27,555 nt of DNA from CAZCYE01 sp964502775 (GCA_964502775.1 CAZCYE010000011.1:1-27555), one strand, 5' to 3'. Shown: positions 1 through 7,428, numbered from the stretch's first letter. The notes: generated by a model from the sequence alone, not told the origin. Translations and numbers: made by a program.

Positions 1-370
1 GGCGCGGGCCCTCGATGCGGCGACGCGCGCGGCGGGTCTCGCTCCGGACGCCACGGCGGAGCCGCTCGGTCCGCCCGATGCGCTGGGTGCGCTCGTGGCG
101 TCGGCGGACGTCGTGGTGAATGCCACCCCGATCGGCATGCGTGACGAGCCGCCGCCGTTCCCGCCCGAGCTCCTGGGTCCCGACCACGTGGTGATGGACG
201 CGGTGTACGAGCCATCGGAGACCCCGCTGCTCGCCGCGGCGCGGGCCCGCGGCGCGCGAGCGATCGGCGGGCTCGGCATGCTCGTGCATCAGGCCGCGCT
301 GTCCTTCGAGCTCATGACGGAGCAACCCGCGCCCCTCGTGGCGATGTGGGCCGGCGCCCGCGGTCGGTGA
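1..370 (+). CDS. aroE: Shikimate dehydrogenase, C-terminal part (5' end outside window)
   Basis: This is the last ~122 residues of the NADPH-dependent enzyme that reduces 3-dehydroshikimate to shikimate in the cytoplasmic shikimate pathway. The frame is open from base 2 to the TGA at 368-370. The stretch VVVNATPIGM (bases about 107-139) is the conserved family motif that follows the nucleotide-binding fold. The C-terminal GGLGMLVHQAALSFEL is the typical last helix, which closes over the active site; its Gln is the conserved substrate-contacting position. The N-terminal substrate domain is missing only because the window starts inside the gene. The stop overlaps a GTG start of the next gene (GTGA at 367-370), so the two are probably translationally coupled. 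Identification is firm from the two motifs and from the following aroC-aroK-aroB-aroQ genes. Confidence 0.93.
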   Translation, partial: ARALDAATRAAGLAPDATAEPLGPPDALGALVASADVVVNATPIGMRDEPPPFPPELLGPDHVVMDAVYEPSETPLLAAARARGARAIGGLGMLVHQAALSFELMTEQPAPLVAMWAGARGR

Positions 371-1056
371 GCGGCACGAGCATCGCTCTGGTCGCCGGCT
401 GCGGTGTGGCCGGGTTGGTGACCGGGGTGATCTTGGGTGTTCGGATCGTGCCCGGGCTCGACGGCGAGCACGTCGGTTCGTGGTCCCGGGTCGACCCGGT
501 GGCCGCAGTGCGCACCGGGCGCGGTCGACTGCTGGCGCTCACCACGGGTGCGCTGTTCGCGGCTCTCGCGGCTCGTTTCGATGACACGTGGGTGCTCCCG
601 GCCTACCTGGTGCTCGGCGCGGGCCTCGTGACGCTGTCCGTCATCGATCTCGAGCATCACCTGCTGCCGAATCGGATCGTCTACCCGCTGGGTGCGATCA
701 CCGTGTCGCTGCTCGGCGTGGCCGCCGCCGCCGAGGGCACCGCCGAGCCGTTCGGGCGCGCCCTCGCGTGCGGCGTGGGTGCGCTGGTCGCCTTCGTGCT
801 GCTGCATGCGATCGCGCCCCACGCGCTGGGCTTCGGCGACGTGCGGTTGGCCGCGGTCCTCGGCGCCGCCCTCGGTTGGCTCGGGGTTCGCGAGACCGTG
901 CTCGGCTTCGCGCTCGGCTTCGTGGAGGCGGCCGTGGTCGGGGTCGTGCTCATGATCATCGGGCGGGCCGACCGGCGCACCGCACTCGCGTTCGGTGTGT
1001 TCCTCGCGGCCGGCGCGCTGACGGTGATCTTCGCCGGCGACGCGTTCCTCGACTGA
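367..1056 (+). CDS. Prepilin peptidase, type IV (A24 family), short form
   Basis: A polytopic membrane aspartic protease that would cleave the leader of type IV pilin-like or competence pseudopilin precursors. Numbering from GTG 367 gives 229 residues. The two catalytic aspartates are visible: D94 in SVIDLEHHLLPNRI and D158 in the family motif GFGD. About seven hydrophobic stretches are present. The family's usual N-terminal cytoplasmic methyltransferase domain with two CxxC pairs is absent: only two isolated cysteines exist in the protein. The segment RGRLLALTTGALFAALAARF still matches the helix that follows that domain in full-length enzymes. The start chosen overlaps the aroE stop (GTGA); an in-frame GTG at 346 would add seven residues. 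A prepilin peptidase beside aroE is a recurring actinobacterial arrangement. Its pilus substrates are not in this window. Confidence 0.88.
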   Translation: MSGTSIALVAGCGVAGLVTGVILGVRIVPGLDGEHVGSWSRVDPVAAVRTGRGRLLALTTGALFAALAARFDDTWVLPAYLVLGAGLVTLSVIDLEHHLLPNRIVYPLGAITVSLLGVAAAAEGTAEPFGRALACGVGALVAFVLLHAIAPHALGFGDVRLAAVLGAALGWLGVRETVLGFALGFVEAAVVGVVLMIIGRADRRTALAFGVFLAAGALTVIFAGDAFLD

Positions 1057-1090
1057 GCGCCTCGTCGGCCCCCTCGATTGGGCGAGGTGC

Positions 1091-1114
1091 GTCGGCCGGC
1101 GTCGGCCGGCGTCG
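1091..1114 (+). repeat. 10-bp tandem repeat in the gap before aroC
   Basis: The unit GTCGGCCGGC occurs twice in perfect tandem (1091-1100, 1101-1110) and is followed by a partial GTCG. It lies in the ~120-bp non-coding gap between the prepilin peptidase stop and aroC. Each unit contains the palindrome GCCGGC. It may be simple slippage in GC-rich DNA or a paired binding site; nothing else supports a function. Confidence 0.6.
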
Positions 1115-1165
1115 CCACGGCGCCGCGTCGCGAATGTGATGCAGGTGCCCTCGTGTGGCTACGGG

Positions 1166-1171
1166 TATCCT
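1166..1171 (+). promoter_or_regulatory. Candidate -10 box for a leaderless aroC transcript
   Basis: TATCCT fits the actinobacterial TANNNT -10 consensus. Seven bases separate it from the GTG at 1179, so transcription would begin at or beside the start codon. No good -35 hexamer is seen 16-18 bases upstream. The same arrangement occurs before three other genes in the window. Confidence 0.5.
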
Positions 1172-1178
1172 GAGTCGT

Positions 1179-2333
1179 GTGCTGCGCTTCTTGACCGCCG
1201 GTGAGTCCCACGGTCCTGCGCTCGCGGTGGTGGTGGAAGGGCTCCCCGCCGGGCTCCCGGTCACCATCGAGGATGTCGGCCGCGAGCTCGCGCGCCGCCG
1301 GCTGGGCTTTGGGCGGGGGCCGCGGATGCGGTTCGAGGCCGACGACGCGGAGTTCATCGGCGGCGTTCGCCATGGGCTGACGCTGGGCTCGCCGGTGGCG
1401 ATCGTGATCCGGAACACGGAGTGGCCCAAGTGGGAGGCGGAGATGTCGCCGGCCCCGGGAGCCACCACGGCGCCGCTGCACCAACCCCGGCCCGGTCATG
1501 CCGACCTGGTGGGGATGCAGAAGTACGGGTTCGACGACGCTCGGGACGTGCTGGAGCGGGCCAGCGCACGCGAGACCGCAGCCCGAGTGGCCGCCGGTGC
1601 GTTGGCCAAGATCCTGCTCGGTCATCTGGGTACGCACGTGCTGAGTCACGTGATCCAGCTCGGGACCGTTCGCGCCGATCCCGAGCGCCGCCCCAAGCCG
1701 GCCGATCTCGACGCGGTCGACGAGTCCTCGGTCCGGTGCTTCGACCCCGATGCTGAGGCGGCGATGGTGGCCGAGGTCAAGGCGGCGTCGGCGGCCGGTG
1801 ATTCGCTCGGCGGGGTGGTGGAGGTGCTGGGCTACGGAGTAGCCCCCGGCCTCGGATCGCACGTGCACTGGGATCGCAAGATCGACGGTCTGCTCGCCCA
1901 GGCGCTGATGAGCATCCAGGCGATGAAGGGCGTCGCGCTGGGTGACGGATTCGACGGCGCGGCACTGCGAGGAAGCGAGGCCCACGACGAGATCCTCTGG
2001 GACGACGCCGAGCAGCGGTACACGCGCGAGACCGCGCGAGCTGGCGGGACCGAGGGTGGGATGACCACCGGCGACCTGTTGGTGGTGCGGGTGGCCATGA
2101 AGCCGCTCTCGACGCTCAACCGGCCGGTGCTGCGCACGGTCGACGTGCAGACCAAGGCCGAGACGGTGTCGTTCAAGGAGCGCACGGATGTCACGGCCGT
2201 TCCCGCGTCGGGGGTGGTCGCCGAGACGATGGTGGCCTTGGTGCTGGCCTCCGAGGCGCTGCGCAAGTTCGGCGGGGACTCCCTCACCGAGGTGCTGCGC
2301 AACCACCAATCGTATGTCGCGTCGTTGCGGTGA
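1179..2333 (+). CDS. aroC: Chorismate synthase
   Basis: The cytoplasmic FMN-dependent enzyme converts 5-enolpyruvylshikimate-3-phosphate to chorismate, the last common step of the shikimate pathway. All family signatures are visible in the 384 residues: AGESHGPAL at 7-15 (catalytic His11), GHADLVGMQKYGF from residue 106 (catalytic His107), and RTDVTAVPASGVVAE from residue 335. Length is normal for the family. The start was placed at GTG 1179 because MLRFLTAGESHGP matches the canonical N-terminus of the family and because a TATCCT box ends seven bases before it. An upstream in-frame GTG at 1155 would add eight residues and would swallow that box. There is no ribosome-binding site, consistent with a leaderless transcript. 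The stop overlaps the aroK start (GTGA, 2330-2333). Confidence 0.97.
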   Translation: MLRFLTAGESHGPALAVVVEGLPAGLPVTIEDVGRELARRRLGFGRGPRMRFEADDAEFIGGVRHGLTLGSPVAIVIRNTEWPKWEAEMSPAPGATTAPLHQPRPGHADLVGMQKYGFDDARDVLERASARETAARVAAGALAKILLGHLGTHVLSHVIQLGTVRADPERRPKPADLDAVDESSVRCFDPDAEAAMVAEVKAASAAGDSLGGVVEVLGYGVAPGLGSHVHWDRKIDGLLAQALMSIQAMKGVALGDGFDGAALRGSEAHDEILWDDAEQRYTRETARAGGTEGGMTTGDLLVVRVAMKPLSTLNRPVLRTVDVQTKAETVSFKERTDVTAVPASGVVAETMVALVLASEALRKFGGDSLTEVLRNHQSYVASLR

Positions 2334-2893
2334 ACGCCGAAGGCGCACCGCCGTCGGTACGGCATCTCGTGCTCATCGGGCTCATGGGCTCGGGCAAGAC
2401 CACGGTCGGGAGCCTGTGCGCGGCTCGCCTTGGGCGCGACCTGGTCGACACCGATGAGCTGGTGGAAGCCATCGCCGGCGCGAGCGTGGCCGAGATCTTC
2501 GCCACCACGGGAGAGACGAGGTTCCGAGTGCTCGAGCGGCGCGCGGTGGCCGACGCCTGCGCGTCACCCCGCCCGCTGGTGATCGCGTGTGGCGGCGGCG
2601 CCGTGCTCGACGCGCAGAGTCGGAATGCCATTCGTGACACCGGCGTGGTGGTGTGGTTGCAGGCGAGCCCGCACGCCCTCGCCGAGCGAGTCGCAGTGGC
2701 GGGTGAAGCCGGGGAGGGTGCCGTACGGCCGCTCCTGGAGGGCGGCGCACCGACCGCGACGCTCGAGCGTCTCGCTCGCACGCGTGCCGCCGCGTACAAG
2801 GCCGCCGCGCACGCGGTGATCGACGCGGAGCACGGGACTCCGACCGAGGTGGCCGATGCGGTGCTCGAGGAGTACGCACGATGCGGCGCCTGA
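2330..2893 (+). CDS. aroK: Shikimate kinase
   Basis: ATP-dependent phosphorylation of shikimate at O3. The P-loop GLMGSGKT is at residues 17-24. The Mg/shikimate-binding DTDE is at 40-43, and Arg66 (FRVLE) corresponds to the conserved shikimate-binding arginine. GGGAV at 88-92 is the third substrate motif, and RPLL at 133-136 carries the lid arginine. At 187 residues it is slightly longer than the ~170-residue norm because of an N-terminal extension of about 10 residues. The GTG start overlaps the aroC stop by four bases. The 3' end overlaps aroB by 13 bases, so aroC, aroK and aroB are almost certainly cotranscribed and coupled. The aroL paralogue name is not appropriate in this context. Confidence 0.96.
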   Translation: MNAEGAPPSVRHLVLIGLMGSGKTTVGSLCAARLGRDLVDTDELVEAIAGASVAEIFATTGETRFRVLERRAVADACASPRPLVIACGGGAVLDAQSRNAIRDTGVVVWLQASPHALAERVAVAGEAGEGAVRPLLEGGAPTATLERLARTRAAAYKAAAHAVIDAEHGTPTEVADAVLEEYARCGA

Positions 2894-3957
2894 CCGTCGC
2901 GCTCGAACCGCCCTACGACGTGATCGTGGGTGCCGGTGCGCTCGACGAGGTGGCCGCCGTCATCGAGGGACGCCGCCGAGCTGTCGCGGTCACCCACGAC
3001 CGCCTCGACGAGCTGCACGGCGATGCACTGCGGGCGGCCGTGGCCTCGGTGGAGCACACCCGAGTGGTCACCATGCCCGAGGGCGAGGGCGCGAAATCGC
3101 TGGCCACGGTCGAGACGCTGTGCGTCGAGTTCGCGCAGCACGGTCTCGCGCGTGACGATGTGGTGCTCGCGTTCGGAGGCGGGGTAGTGGGCGACACCGC
3201 CGGGCTCGCCGCGGCGCTGTACCACCGGGGCGTGGCCCTCGTGCAGGTGCCGACGAGCCTGCTGGCGATGGTCGACGCGGCCATTGGCGGCAAGACCGCT
3301 GTGAACCTCCCCGAGGGCAAGAACCTCGTCGGAGCGTTCCACCAGCCCCTGGGGGTCGTCGCCGACATCGGGCTGCTCGCGAGCCTGCCGGATGCCGAGC
3401 TGCGCTGCGGTCTCGGCGAGGTGGCGAAGTACGCCCTGTTGCCCGAGGGCGGGGCCGTGCTGGCTGCGCTGGGGGAGCACGGCGGCGCACTCGAGGCGCG
3501 TGATCCGGAAGCGCTCGGCGAGGTCGTGGCCGCGTGCGCCGCGATCAAGGCGGCGGTGGTAGCCGCCGATCCCCACGAGCACTCGGAGGTGCGGGTGAGG
3601 CTCAATTACGGGCACACCTTCGCCCATGCGCTGGAGACGAGCGAGGCGTACGAGACCTCCCACGGCGAGGCCGTGGCGATCGGGCTCGTGTTCGCGGCCA
3701 ACCTGGCCCATGCCTTGGGGCGCTTCGAGGCCGCGGACGTCATGCACGTCTCGGAGGTGGTAGAGGGCCTGGGCTTGCCCACCCGGGTCAGTGGGGAGGT
3801 GTCGGCCGGCGCTCTCGTGGCCGTGATGCGGCGCGACAAGAAGGCCCGCGGCGGCCTGACCTTCGTGCTCCCCAGCCGGGAGGGGCTCGGCCGGGTCGAC
3901 GACCCGCCCACTGAGGCCGTCGACGCGGCGATGCGATCCGTCGGCGTGGCCGTCTGA
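2881..3957 (+). CDS. aroB: 3-dehydroquinate synthase
   Basis: NAD- and metal-dependent cyclisation of DAHP to 3-dehydroquinate, step two of the shikimate pathway. The 358-residue protein shows the NAD-binding GGGVVGD at 99-105 and the substrate/phosphate segment DAAIGGKTAVN from residue 132 (Lys138). The expected metal ligands are Glu180 (GLGEVAKY), His245 (NYGHTFAHA) and His261 (SHGEAVAIG). The C-terminal RDKKARGGLTFVLP is also typical. The ATG lies inside the end of aroK with a 13-base overlap. The stop is followed after 19 bases by aroQ, the next enzyme of the same pathway. Confidence 0.97.
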   Translation: MRRLTVALEPPYDVIVGAGALDEVAAVIEGRRRAVAVTHDRLDELHGDALRAAVASVEHTRVVTMPEGEGAKSLATVETLCVEFAQHGLARDDVVLAFGGGVVGDTAGLAAALYHRGVALVQVPTSLLAMVDAAIGGKTAVNLPEGKNLVGAFHQPLGVVADIGLLASLPDAELRCGLGEVAKYALLPEGGAVLAALGEHGGALEARDPEALGEVVAACAAIKAAVVAADPHEHSEVRVRLNYGHTFAHALETSEAYETSHGEAVAIGLVFAANLAHALGRFEAADVMHVSEVVEGLGLPTRVSGEVSAGALVAVMRRDKKARGGLTFVLPSREGLGRVDDPPTEAVDAAMRSVGVAV

Positions 3958-3976
3958 AGGAGGAGAATCCAATTCC

Positions 3977-4462
3977 GTGGCGACGATCCTGATCCTTTCC
4001 GGTCCCAACCTGAGCCTGCTCGGCGAGCGTGAGCCCGAGATCTACGGGACCGACACGCTCGACGAGTGCGTCGGCGAGATCTCGGCGGTGCTCGCCGACC
4101 ATGGCCACGCCATCGAGCACCTCCAGTCCAACCACGAGGGCGAGCTCGTCGATGCCATCAACGGCGCGCGCGCCCGGTGCGCGGGCCTCGTGATCAACCC
4201 GGGCGCGCTCGGCCACTACTCGTACGCGCTCGCCGATGCGCTCGCGTGCTTCGAGGGGGTCAAGGTCGAGCTCCACCTCACCAACCCCGCGGCCCGTGAG
4301 GCGTGGCGGCGGGTCTCGGTGGTGTCGCCCTTCGTGACGGGCACGATCGCGGGGTTCGGCCGCACGGGGTACCGCCTCGCGGCGGAGGCAGTGGTGGCGG
4401 CGATGGCGGCGTTGGCGGCACCGGGGGCGTCGGCGGCGTCGGGGCCGAGCTCGGGACGGTGA
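3977..4462 (+). CDS. aroQ: 3-dehydroquinate dehydratase, type II (divergent)
   Basis: Converts 3-dehydroquinate to 3-dehydroshikimate; the small type II enzymes form dodecamers. The N-terminus LILSGPNLSLLGEREPEIYG holds catalytic Arg18 and Tyr23. QSNHEGEL, GHYSYALADAL and VELHLTN follow, with the conserved His100 and Asn103. Several usually fixed residues differ: GALGHYS replaces the common GAYTHTS, and TNPAAREAWRR replaces SNxHAREEFR. The enzyme is therefore recognisable but divergent, with the key catalytic residues intact. A low-complexity Ala/Gly/Ser tail (about residues 142-161) follows the usual end of the domain. AAGGAGGAG at 3957-3965 supports the GTG start. The stop overlaps the next start (GTGA). 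Confidence 0.92.
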   Translation: MATILILSGPNLSLLGEREPEIYGTDTLDECVGEISAVLADHGHAIEHLQSNHEGELVDAINGARARCAGLVINPGALGHYSYALADALACFEGVKVELHLTNPAAREAWRRVSVVSPFVTGTIAGFGRTGYRLAAEAVVAAMAALAAPGASAASGPSSGR

Positions 4463-5574
4463 GCGTGGGGAGCGCTCCCCTCGCGCCGATGGACGTGGGG
4501 TCACGGGTGCCGCGGCTCCGGGAGGCCTTCGGCGGTGCTGGGATCGATGCGTTGCTGGTGACCCGCGCCCCCAACGTTCGCTATCTGACCGGGTTCACCG
4601 GATCGGCCGGGATCGCGCTCGTGGGTGCCGACGAGCCGTGCTTCGTGACCGATGGTCGGTACGCGACCCAGGCGACCGAGCAGCTCGCTGACGCGGGCGT
4701 GCGGGCCCGAATCGAGATCGCGCCCACATCGGGAGCGCAGCGGGAGGTGCTGGTCGGCGCGCTGTCGGGTGTGGAGCGCCTAGGGCTCGAGGCTCACGGC
4801 GTCACGTGGGCGCAGCAGCGTTCGTACCGGGAGTGGTTCGCGGGAGTGGAGCTCGTCGCGACGCAGGGCTTGGTGGAGGAGCTGCGCCGGGTCAAGGAGC
4901 GGGGCGAGGTCGACCGCATCCGCGCCGCGTGCGCCATCGGTGACGAGGCCCTCGGTGAGGTCCTGGGCATGCTCGCCCGTGGGGTCACCGAGGAGGAGTT
5001 CGCGCTCGCGCTGGAGTTCGCGATGCGACGGCGGGGTGCGACGGCCATGAGCTTTCCCCCGATCGTCGCCTCGGGTCCCAACGCGGCGAAGCCCCACGCG
5101 CGACCCACGGGGCGCACGATCGGTACGAGGGAGCTCATCGTCCTCGACTTCGGCTGTGTCGTCGACGGCTACTGCTCCGACATCACCCGGACCGTCAGCG
5201 TCGGCGACCCGGGTGCCGACGCGCGGAGGATCTGGGACGTCGTCGCCCAGAGTCAGCGCGCGGGGAGAGCCGCCGTGCGCGCCGGCACCGCGTGCGCTGC
5301 GGTCGACCGGGCCAGCCGCGAGGTGATCGACGCCGCGGGCTGGGGGGAGCACTTCGTGCACGGCACCGGTCACGGTGTCGGGCTCGAGATCCACGAGGCC
5401 CCGCGGGTAGCCAAGACGGCGGATGGTACGTTGAGCTCCGGAGTCGTGGTGACCGTCGAGCCCGGCGTCTACCTTCCCGGCGTCGGAGGAGCCCGGATCG
5501 AGGACACGGTCGTCGTCACCGACGATGGGGCCGTCGCCCTCACCGAGTTCGAGAAGACGCTGGTGCTCGACTGA
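4459..5574 (+). CDS. pepP: Xaa-Pro aminopeptidase / M24 metallopeptidase
   Basis: A cytosolic dinuclear-metal peptidase of the pita-bread fold that would remove N-terminal residues preceding proline. The 371-residue protein has the creatinase-type N-terminal domain (ALLVTRAPNVRYLTGFTGS) followed by the catalytic domain. All five metal ligands are present: D230 (VLDFG), D241 (CSDITRT), H305 (GTGHGVGLEIHE), E334 (TVEPGVY) and E348 (GARIEDT). GTG 4459 is preferred as start because it gives the 4-base overlap with aroQ; ATG 4489 is possible. The frame stays open further upstream inside aroQ, but that sequence resembles nothing. The aroQ-pepP-efp order is widely conserved in Gram-positive bacteria. 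pepQ-type dipeptidase activity cannot be excluded from sequence. Confidence 0.92.
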   Translation: MSVGSAPLAPMDVGSRVPRLREAFGGAGIDALLVTRAPNVRYLTGFTGSAGIALVGADEPCFVTDGRYATQATEQLADAGVRARIEIAPTSGAQREVLVGALSGVERLGLEAHGVTWAQQRSYREWFAGVELVATQGLVEELRRVKERGEVDRIRAACAIGDEALGEVLGMLARGVTEEEFALALEFAMRRRGATAMSFPPIVASGPNAAKPHARPTGRTIGTRELIVLDFGCVVDGYCSDITRTVSVGDPGADARRIWDVVAQSQRAGRAAVRAGTACAAVDRASREVIDAAGWGEHFVHGTGHGVGLEIHEAPRVAKTADGTLSSGVVVTVEPGVYLPGVGGARIEDTVVVTDDGAVALTEFEKTLVLD

Positions 5575-5591
5575 TCGGGCCGGAGGCTTCG

Positions 5592-6152
5592 GTGAGCATC
5601 TCGACCAACGATCTCAAGAACGGCATGGCCCTCAATCTGCCCGAGGGCCTGATGACGGTCGTGGAGTTCCAGCACGTGAAGCCGGGCAAGGGCGGTGCCT
5701 TCGTGCGCACCAAGCTCAAGAACTTCCGGACCGGCGCGGTCCTGGAGCGGACGTTCCGGGCCGACGAGAAGGTACCGCTCGCGATGATCGATAAGCGCGA
5801 GATGCAGTACCTGTACCGCGAGGGTCCCGCGCTGGTCTTCATGGATTCGGAGTCCTACGAGCAGCTGCACGTGGAGGCCTCGGAGCTTGGCTCGGCCGTG
5901 CACTTCCTCAAGGAGGGTGACCCCGCCATCCTGCCGATGCACGAGGGCGGCGTGGTGGGCGTGGAGCTCCCGGCGGCGGTCGAGCTGGCCGTGGCCGAGA
6001 CCGAGCCCGGCGTGCAGGGCGATCGGGTGTCGGGGGCGCGCAAGCCGGCCACGCTGGAGACCGGCCTCGTGGTGCAGGTACCGCTGTTCGTGAACCCCGG
6101 GGACCGCATCAAGGTGGACACGCGCTCAGGTGAGTACCTGGCGCGCGCCTGA
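5592..6152 (+). CDS. efp: Translation elongation factor P
   Basis: Binds the ribosome between the P and E sites and rescues stalling at polyproline stretches. The 186-residue protein has the three-domain EF-P layout. An N-terminal KOW-like domain begins STNDLKNGM. The loop KPGKGGAFVRTKLKN places Lys33 at the tip that contacts the P-site tRNA. The C-terminal OB domain ends in FVNPGDRIKVDTRSGEYLARA. GGAGG at 5582-5586 sits at the right distance from GTG 5592. The start is 17 bases after the pepP stop. No modification enzyme (epmA/epmB) is seen here, so whether Lys33 is modified cannot be said. The neighbours pepP and nusB match the common actinobacterial arrangement. Confidence 0.96.
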   Translation: MSISTNDLKNGMALNLPEGLMTVVEFQHVKPGKGGAFVRTKLKNFRTGAVLERTFRADEKVPLAMIDKREMQYLYREGPALVFMDSESYEQLHVEASELGSAVHFLKEGDPAILPMHEGGVVGVELPAAVELAVAETEPGVQGDRVSGARKPATLETGLVVQVPLFVNPGDRIKVDTRSGEYLARA

Positions 6153-6171
6153 GCCACGGGACCGGCCGCGC

Positions 6172-6561
6172 ATGGCGACACGCCGCGAGGCCCGCGAGCA
6201 CGCTCTCGCCCTGTGCTACGAGATCGAGACTCGGGGGGTGAGCGCGGCGCAGGTCCTGGACGGCCTCCCGGCACCGCCCGATGCGTACACCCAGACGTTG
6301 GTGCGTGGTGTCGACGAGCACCGCCGCGAGCTCGACGCCCTGCTGAGCCAGTTCTCGCAACGCTGGGCGGTGGAGCGCATGCCCGCGATCGATCGGGCGC
6401 TGCTGCGCATGGGGGCCTACGAGCTCGGGCACCGACGAGAGATCCCGGTCGCCGTGGTCATCGACGAAGCGGTCGAGCTTGCCGGCGAGTACTCGACGGA
6501 GGATTCGCCGCGCTTCGTGAACGCCTTGCTGGCGCGGATCGCCGAGGAGCTACGAGCGTGA
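6172..6561 (+). CDS. nusB: Transcription antitermination factor NusB
   Basis: RNA-binding partner of NusE (ribosomal protein S10) at boxA sites in rRNA operon antitermination. The 129-residue all-helical protein starts ATRREAREHALALCYE, the arginine-rich RNA-binding N-terminus. It contains the conserved VERMPAIDRALLRMGAYEL and the C-terminal VIDEAVELAGEYSTEDSPRFVNALL. ATG 6172 is chosen because it directly precedes the conserved N-terminus. There is only a weak purine-rich stretch upstream, so the 19-base gap after efp may rely on coupling. The stop overlaps clpS (GTGA at 6558-6561). Confidence 0.95.
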   Translation: MATRREAREHALALCYEIETRGVSAAQVLDGLPAPPDAYTQTLVRGVDEHRRELDALLSQFSQRWAVERMPAIDRALLRMGAYELGHRREIPVAVVIDEAVELAGEYSTEDSPRFVNALLARIAEELRA

Positions 6562-6866
6562 GCACTGCGCCGGCGCCGGCACCCGCGCCGGTCGAGCTCG
6601 GTGAGCCCGAGCTCGAGGAGTCCATGGGGACCGACCGGCCCTGGATCGTGGTCGTCTGGAACGACCCTGTGAACCTGATGGCGTACGTGGTCTACGTGCT
6701 CCAGAAGCTGTTCTCGTACTCACGGGACCGGGCCACGCGGCTGATGCTCCAGATCCACCACGAAGGTCGGGCGGTGGTGTCGGACGGCACCCGGGAGAAG
6801 GCCGAGGCCGACGTGGCGCGCCTGCACGCCCACGGCCTCTGGGCGACGATGGAGCACCCGTCATGA
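6558..6866 (+). CDS. clpS: ATP-dependent Clp protease adaptor ClpS
   Basis: Delivers proteins with bulky N-terminal residues (N-degrons) to the ClpA/ClpC N-domain for degradation by ClpP. The 102-residue protein has a ~22-residue flexible Pro/Ala/Glu-rich N-terminus. The folded domain includes the pocket motif VVWNDPVNLMAYVVYVL, LMLQIHHEGRAVV (conserved His lining the pocket) and the C-terminal AHGLWATME. It overlaps nusB by four bases upstream and the DUF2017 gene by four bases downstream. In many actinobacteria clpS is followed by a DUF2017 gene, which is the case here; their placement directly behind nusB is less familiar to me. Confidence 0.93.
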   Translation: MSTAPAPAPAPVELGEPELEESMGTDRPWIVVVWNDPVNLMAYVVYVLQKLFSYSRDRATRLMLQIHHEGRAVVSDGTREKAEADVARLHAHGLWATMEHPS

Positions 6867-7402
6867 GCGTGGAGGCGCGTGGGGGCCGCGACGGCGGCGT
6901 GCGTCTCCGGCTGGCTCCGGCGGAGGTGGCCGTGCTCCGGGAGCTGCCCGCCGAGCTCGCCGAGACCTACGACGCCGACGAGGACGACGTGGTCCGCCGC
7001 CGCCTGTTCCCGAGCGCGTACCTCGACCCCACCGAAGAGGCCTCCGAAGCCGAGTGGCGCGAGCTCGTGCATCCCACGCTGCGGCGCGGGCGTCTCGACG
7101 CGCTCGAGGTGGTGCGGGCGGCGCTGGCCGAGGTGTCGACCGAACCGCAGGGTGACGTGGTGCTCGAGCTGACCGCCTCGGCGTGCCAATCGTGGCTCGG
7201 GGTGCTCAACGACGCCCGCCTCGCCCTCGGCACTCGCTTGGGGGTCACCCAGGACCTCGACGTCAGCGGCGGCGGGGTGGAGGGAGAGGACGAGCTGGGC
7301 GACGACCTCGATGCGCCGGCACGCGCGGTGTACGCGTGGTTGACCGTGCTCGAGGGTGAGTTCGTCGAGGCCCTGCTCGATGGCCTCGACTCCACGGAGT
7401 GA
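6863..7402 (+). CDS. DUF2017 family protein
   Basis: A 179-residue protein of the actinobacterial DUF2017 family, whose biochemical role is unknown. Features that place it there are LFPSAYLDPTEEASEAEW (residues about 49-66), LVHPTLRRGRLDALEVV, and the central WLGVLNDARLALGTRLGVT. The last of these is the most conserved part of the family. An acidic linker (GVEGEDELGDDLD) precedes the last helices. It starts with an ATGA overlap on clpS, and this pairing is conserved in other actinobacteria. A link to N-degron proteolysis is therefore reasonable but inferred from context only. It is the last gene of this operon; the sequence right after its stop is the left end of the putative inserted element. 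Confidence 0.85.
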   Translation: MSVEARGGRDGGVRLRLAPAEVAVLRELPAELAETYDADEDDVVRRRLFPSAYLDPTEEASEAEWRELVHPTLRRGRLDALEVVRAALAEVSTEPQGDVVLELTASACQSWLGVLNDARLALGTRLGVTQDLDVSGGGVEGEDELGDDLDAPARAVYAWLTVLEGEFVEALLDGLDSTE

Positions 7403-7428
7403 GCCGGCGGGTAGTGGGTCAGTTTGAG
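7403..7428 (+). repeat. Left terminal inverted repeat
   Basis: The identical core GGTAGTGGGTCAGTTT (7410-7425) is preceded by GCCGGC (7403-7408). Compared with the reverse complement of 7865-7890, only positions 7409 and 7426 differ over the 26 bases. It contains the stop codon (7419-7421, reverse strand) of the cargo gene. Confidence 0.75.

Noticed and set aside
681..2348. Long open frame on the reverse strand (555 codons) opposite the prepilin peptidase and aroC
   Set aside because: It mirrors strong + strand genes with intact motifs. The translation is rich in Arg, His, Gly and Gln with no family likeness, the usual antisense artefact of GC-rich DNA.
4303..4458. Upstream extension of the pepP frame into aroQ
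   Set aside because: The extra residues are Gly-rich and unlike the family; GTG 4459 gives the standard 4-base overlap and the expected N-terminal domain.
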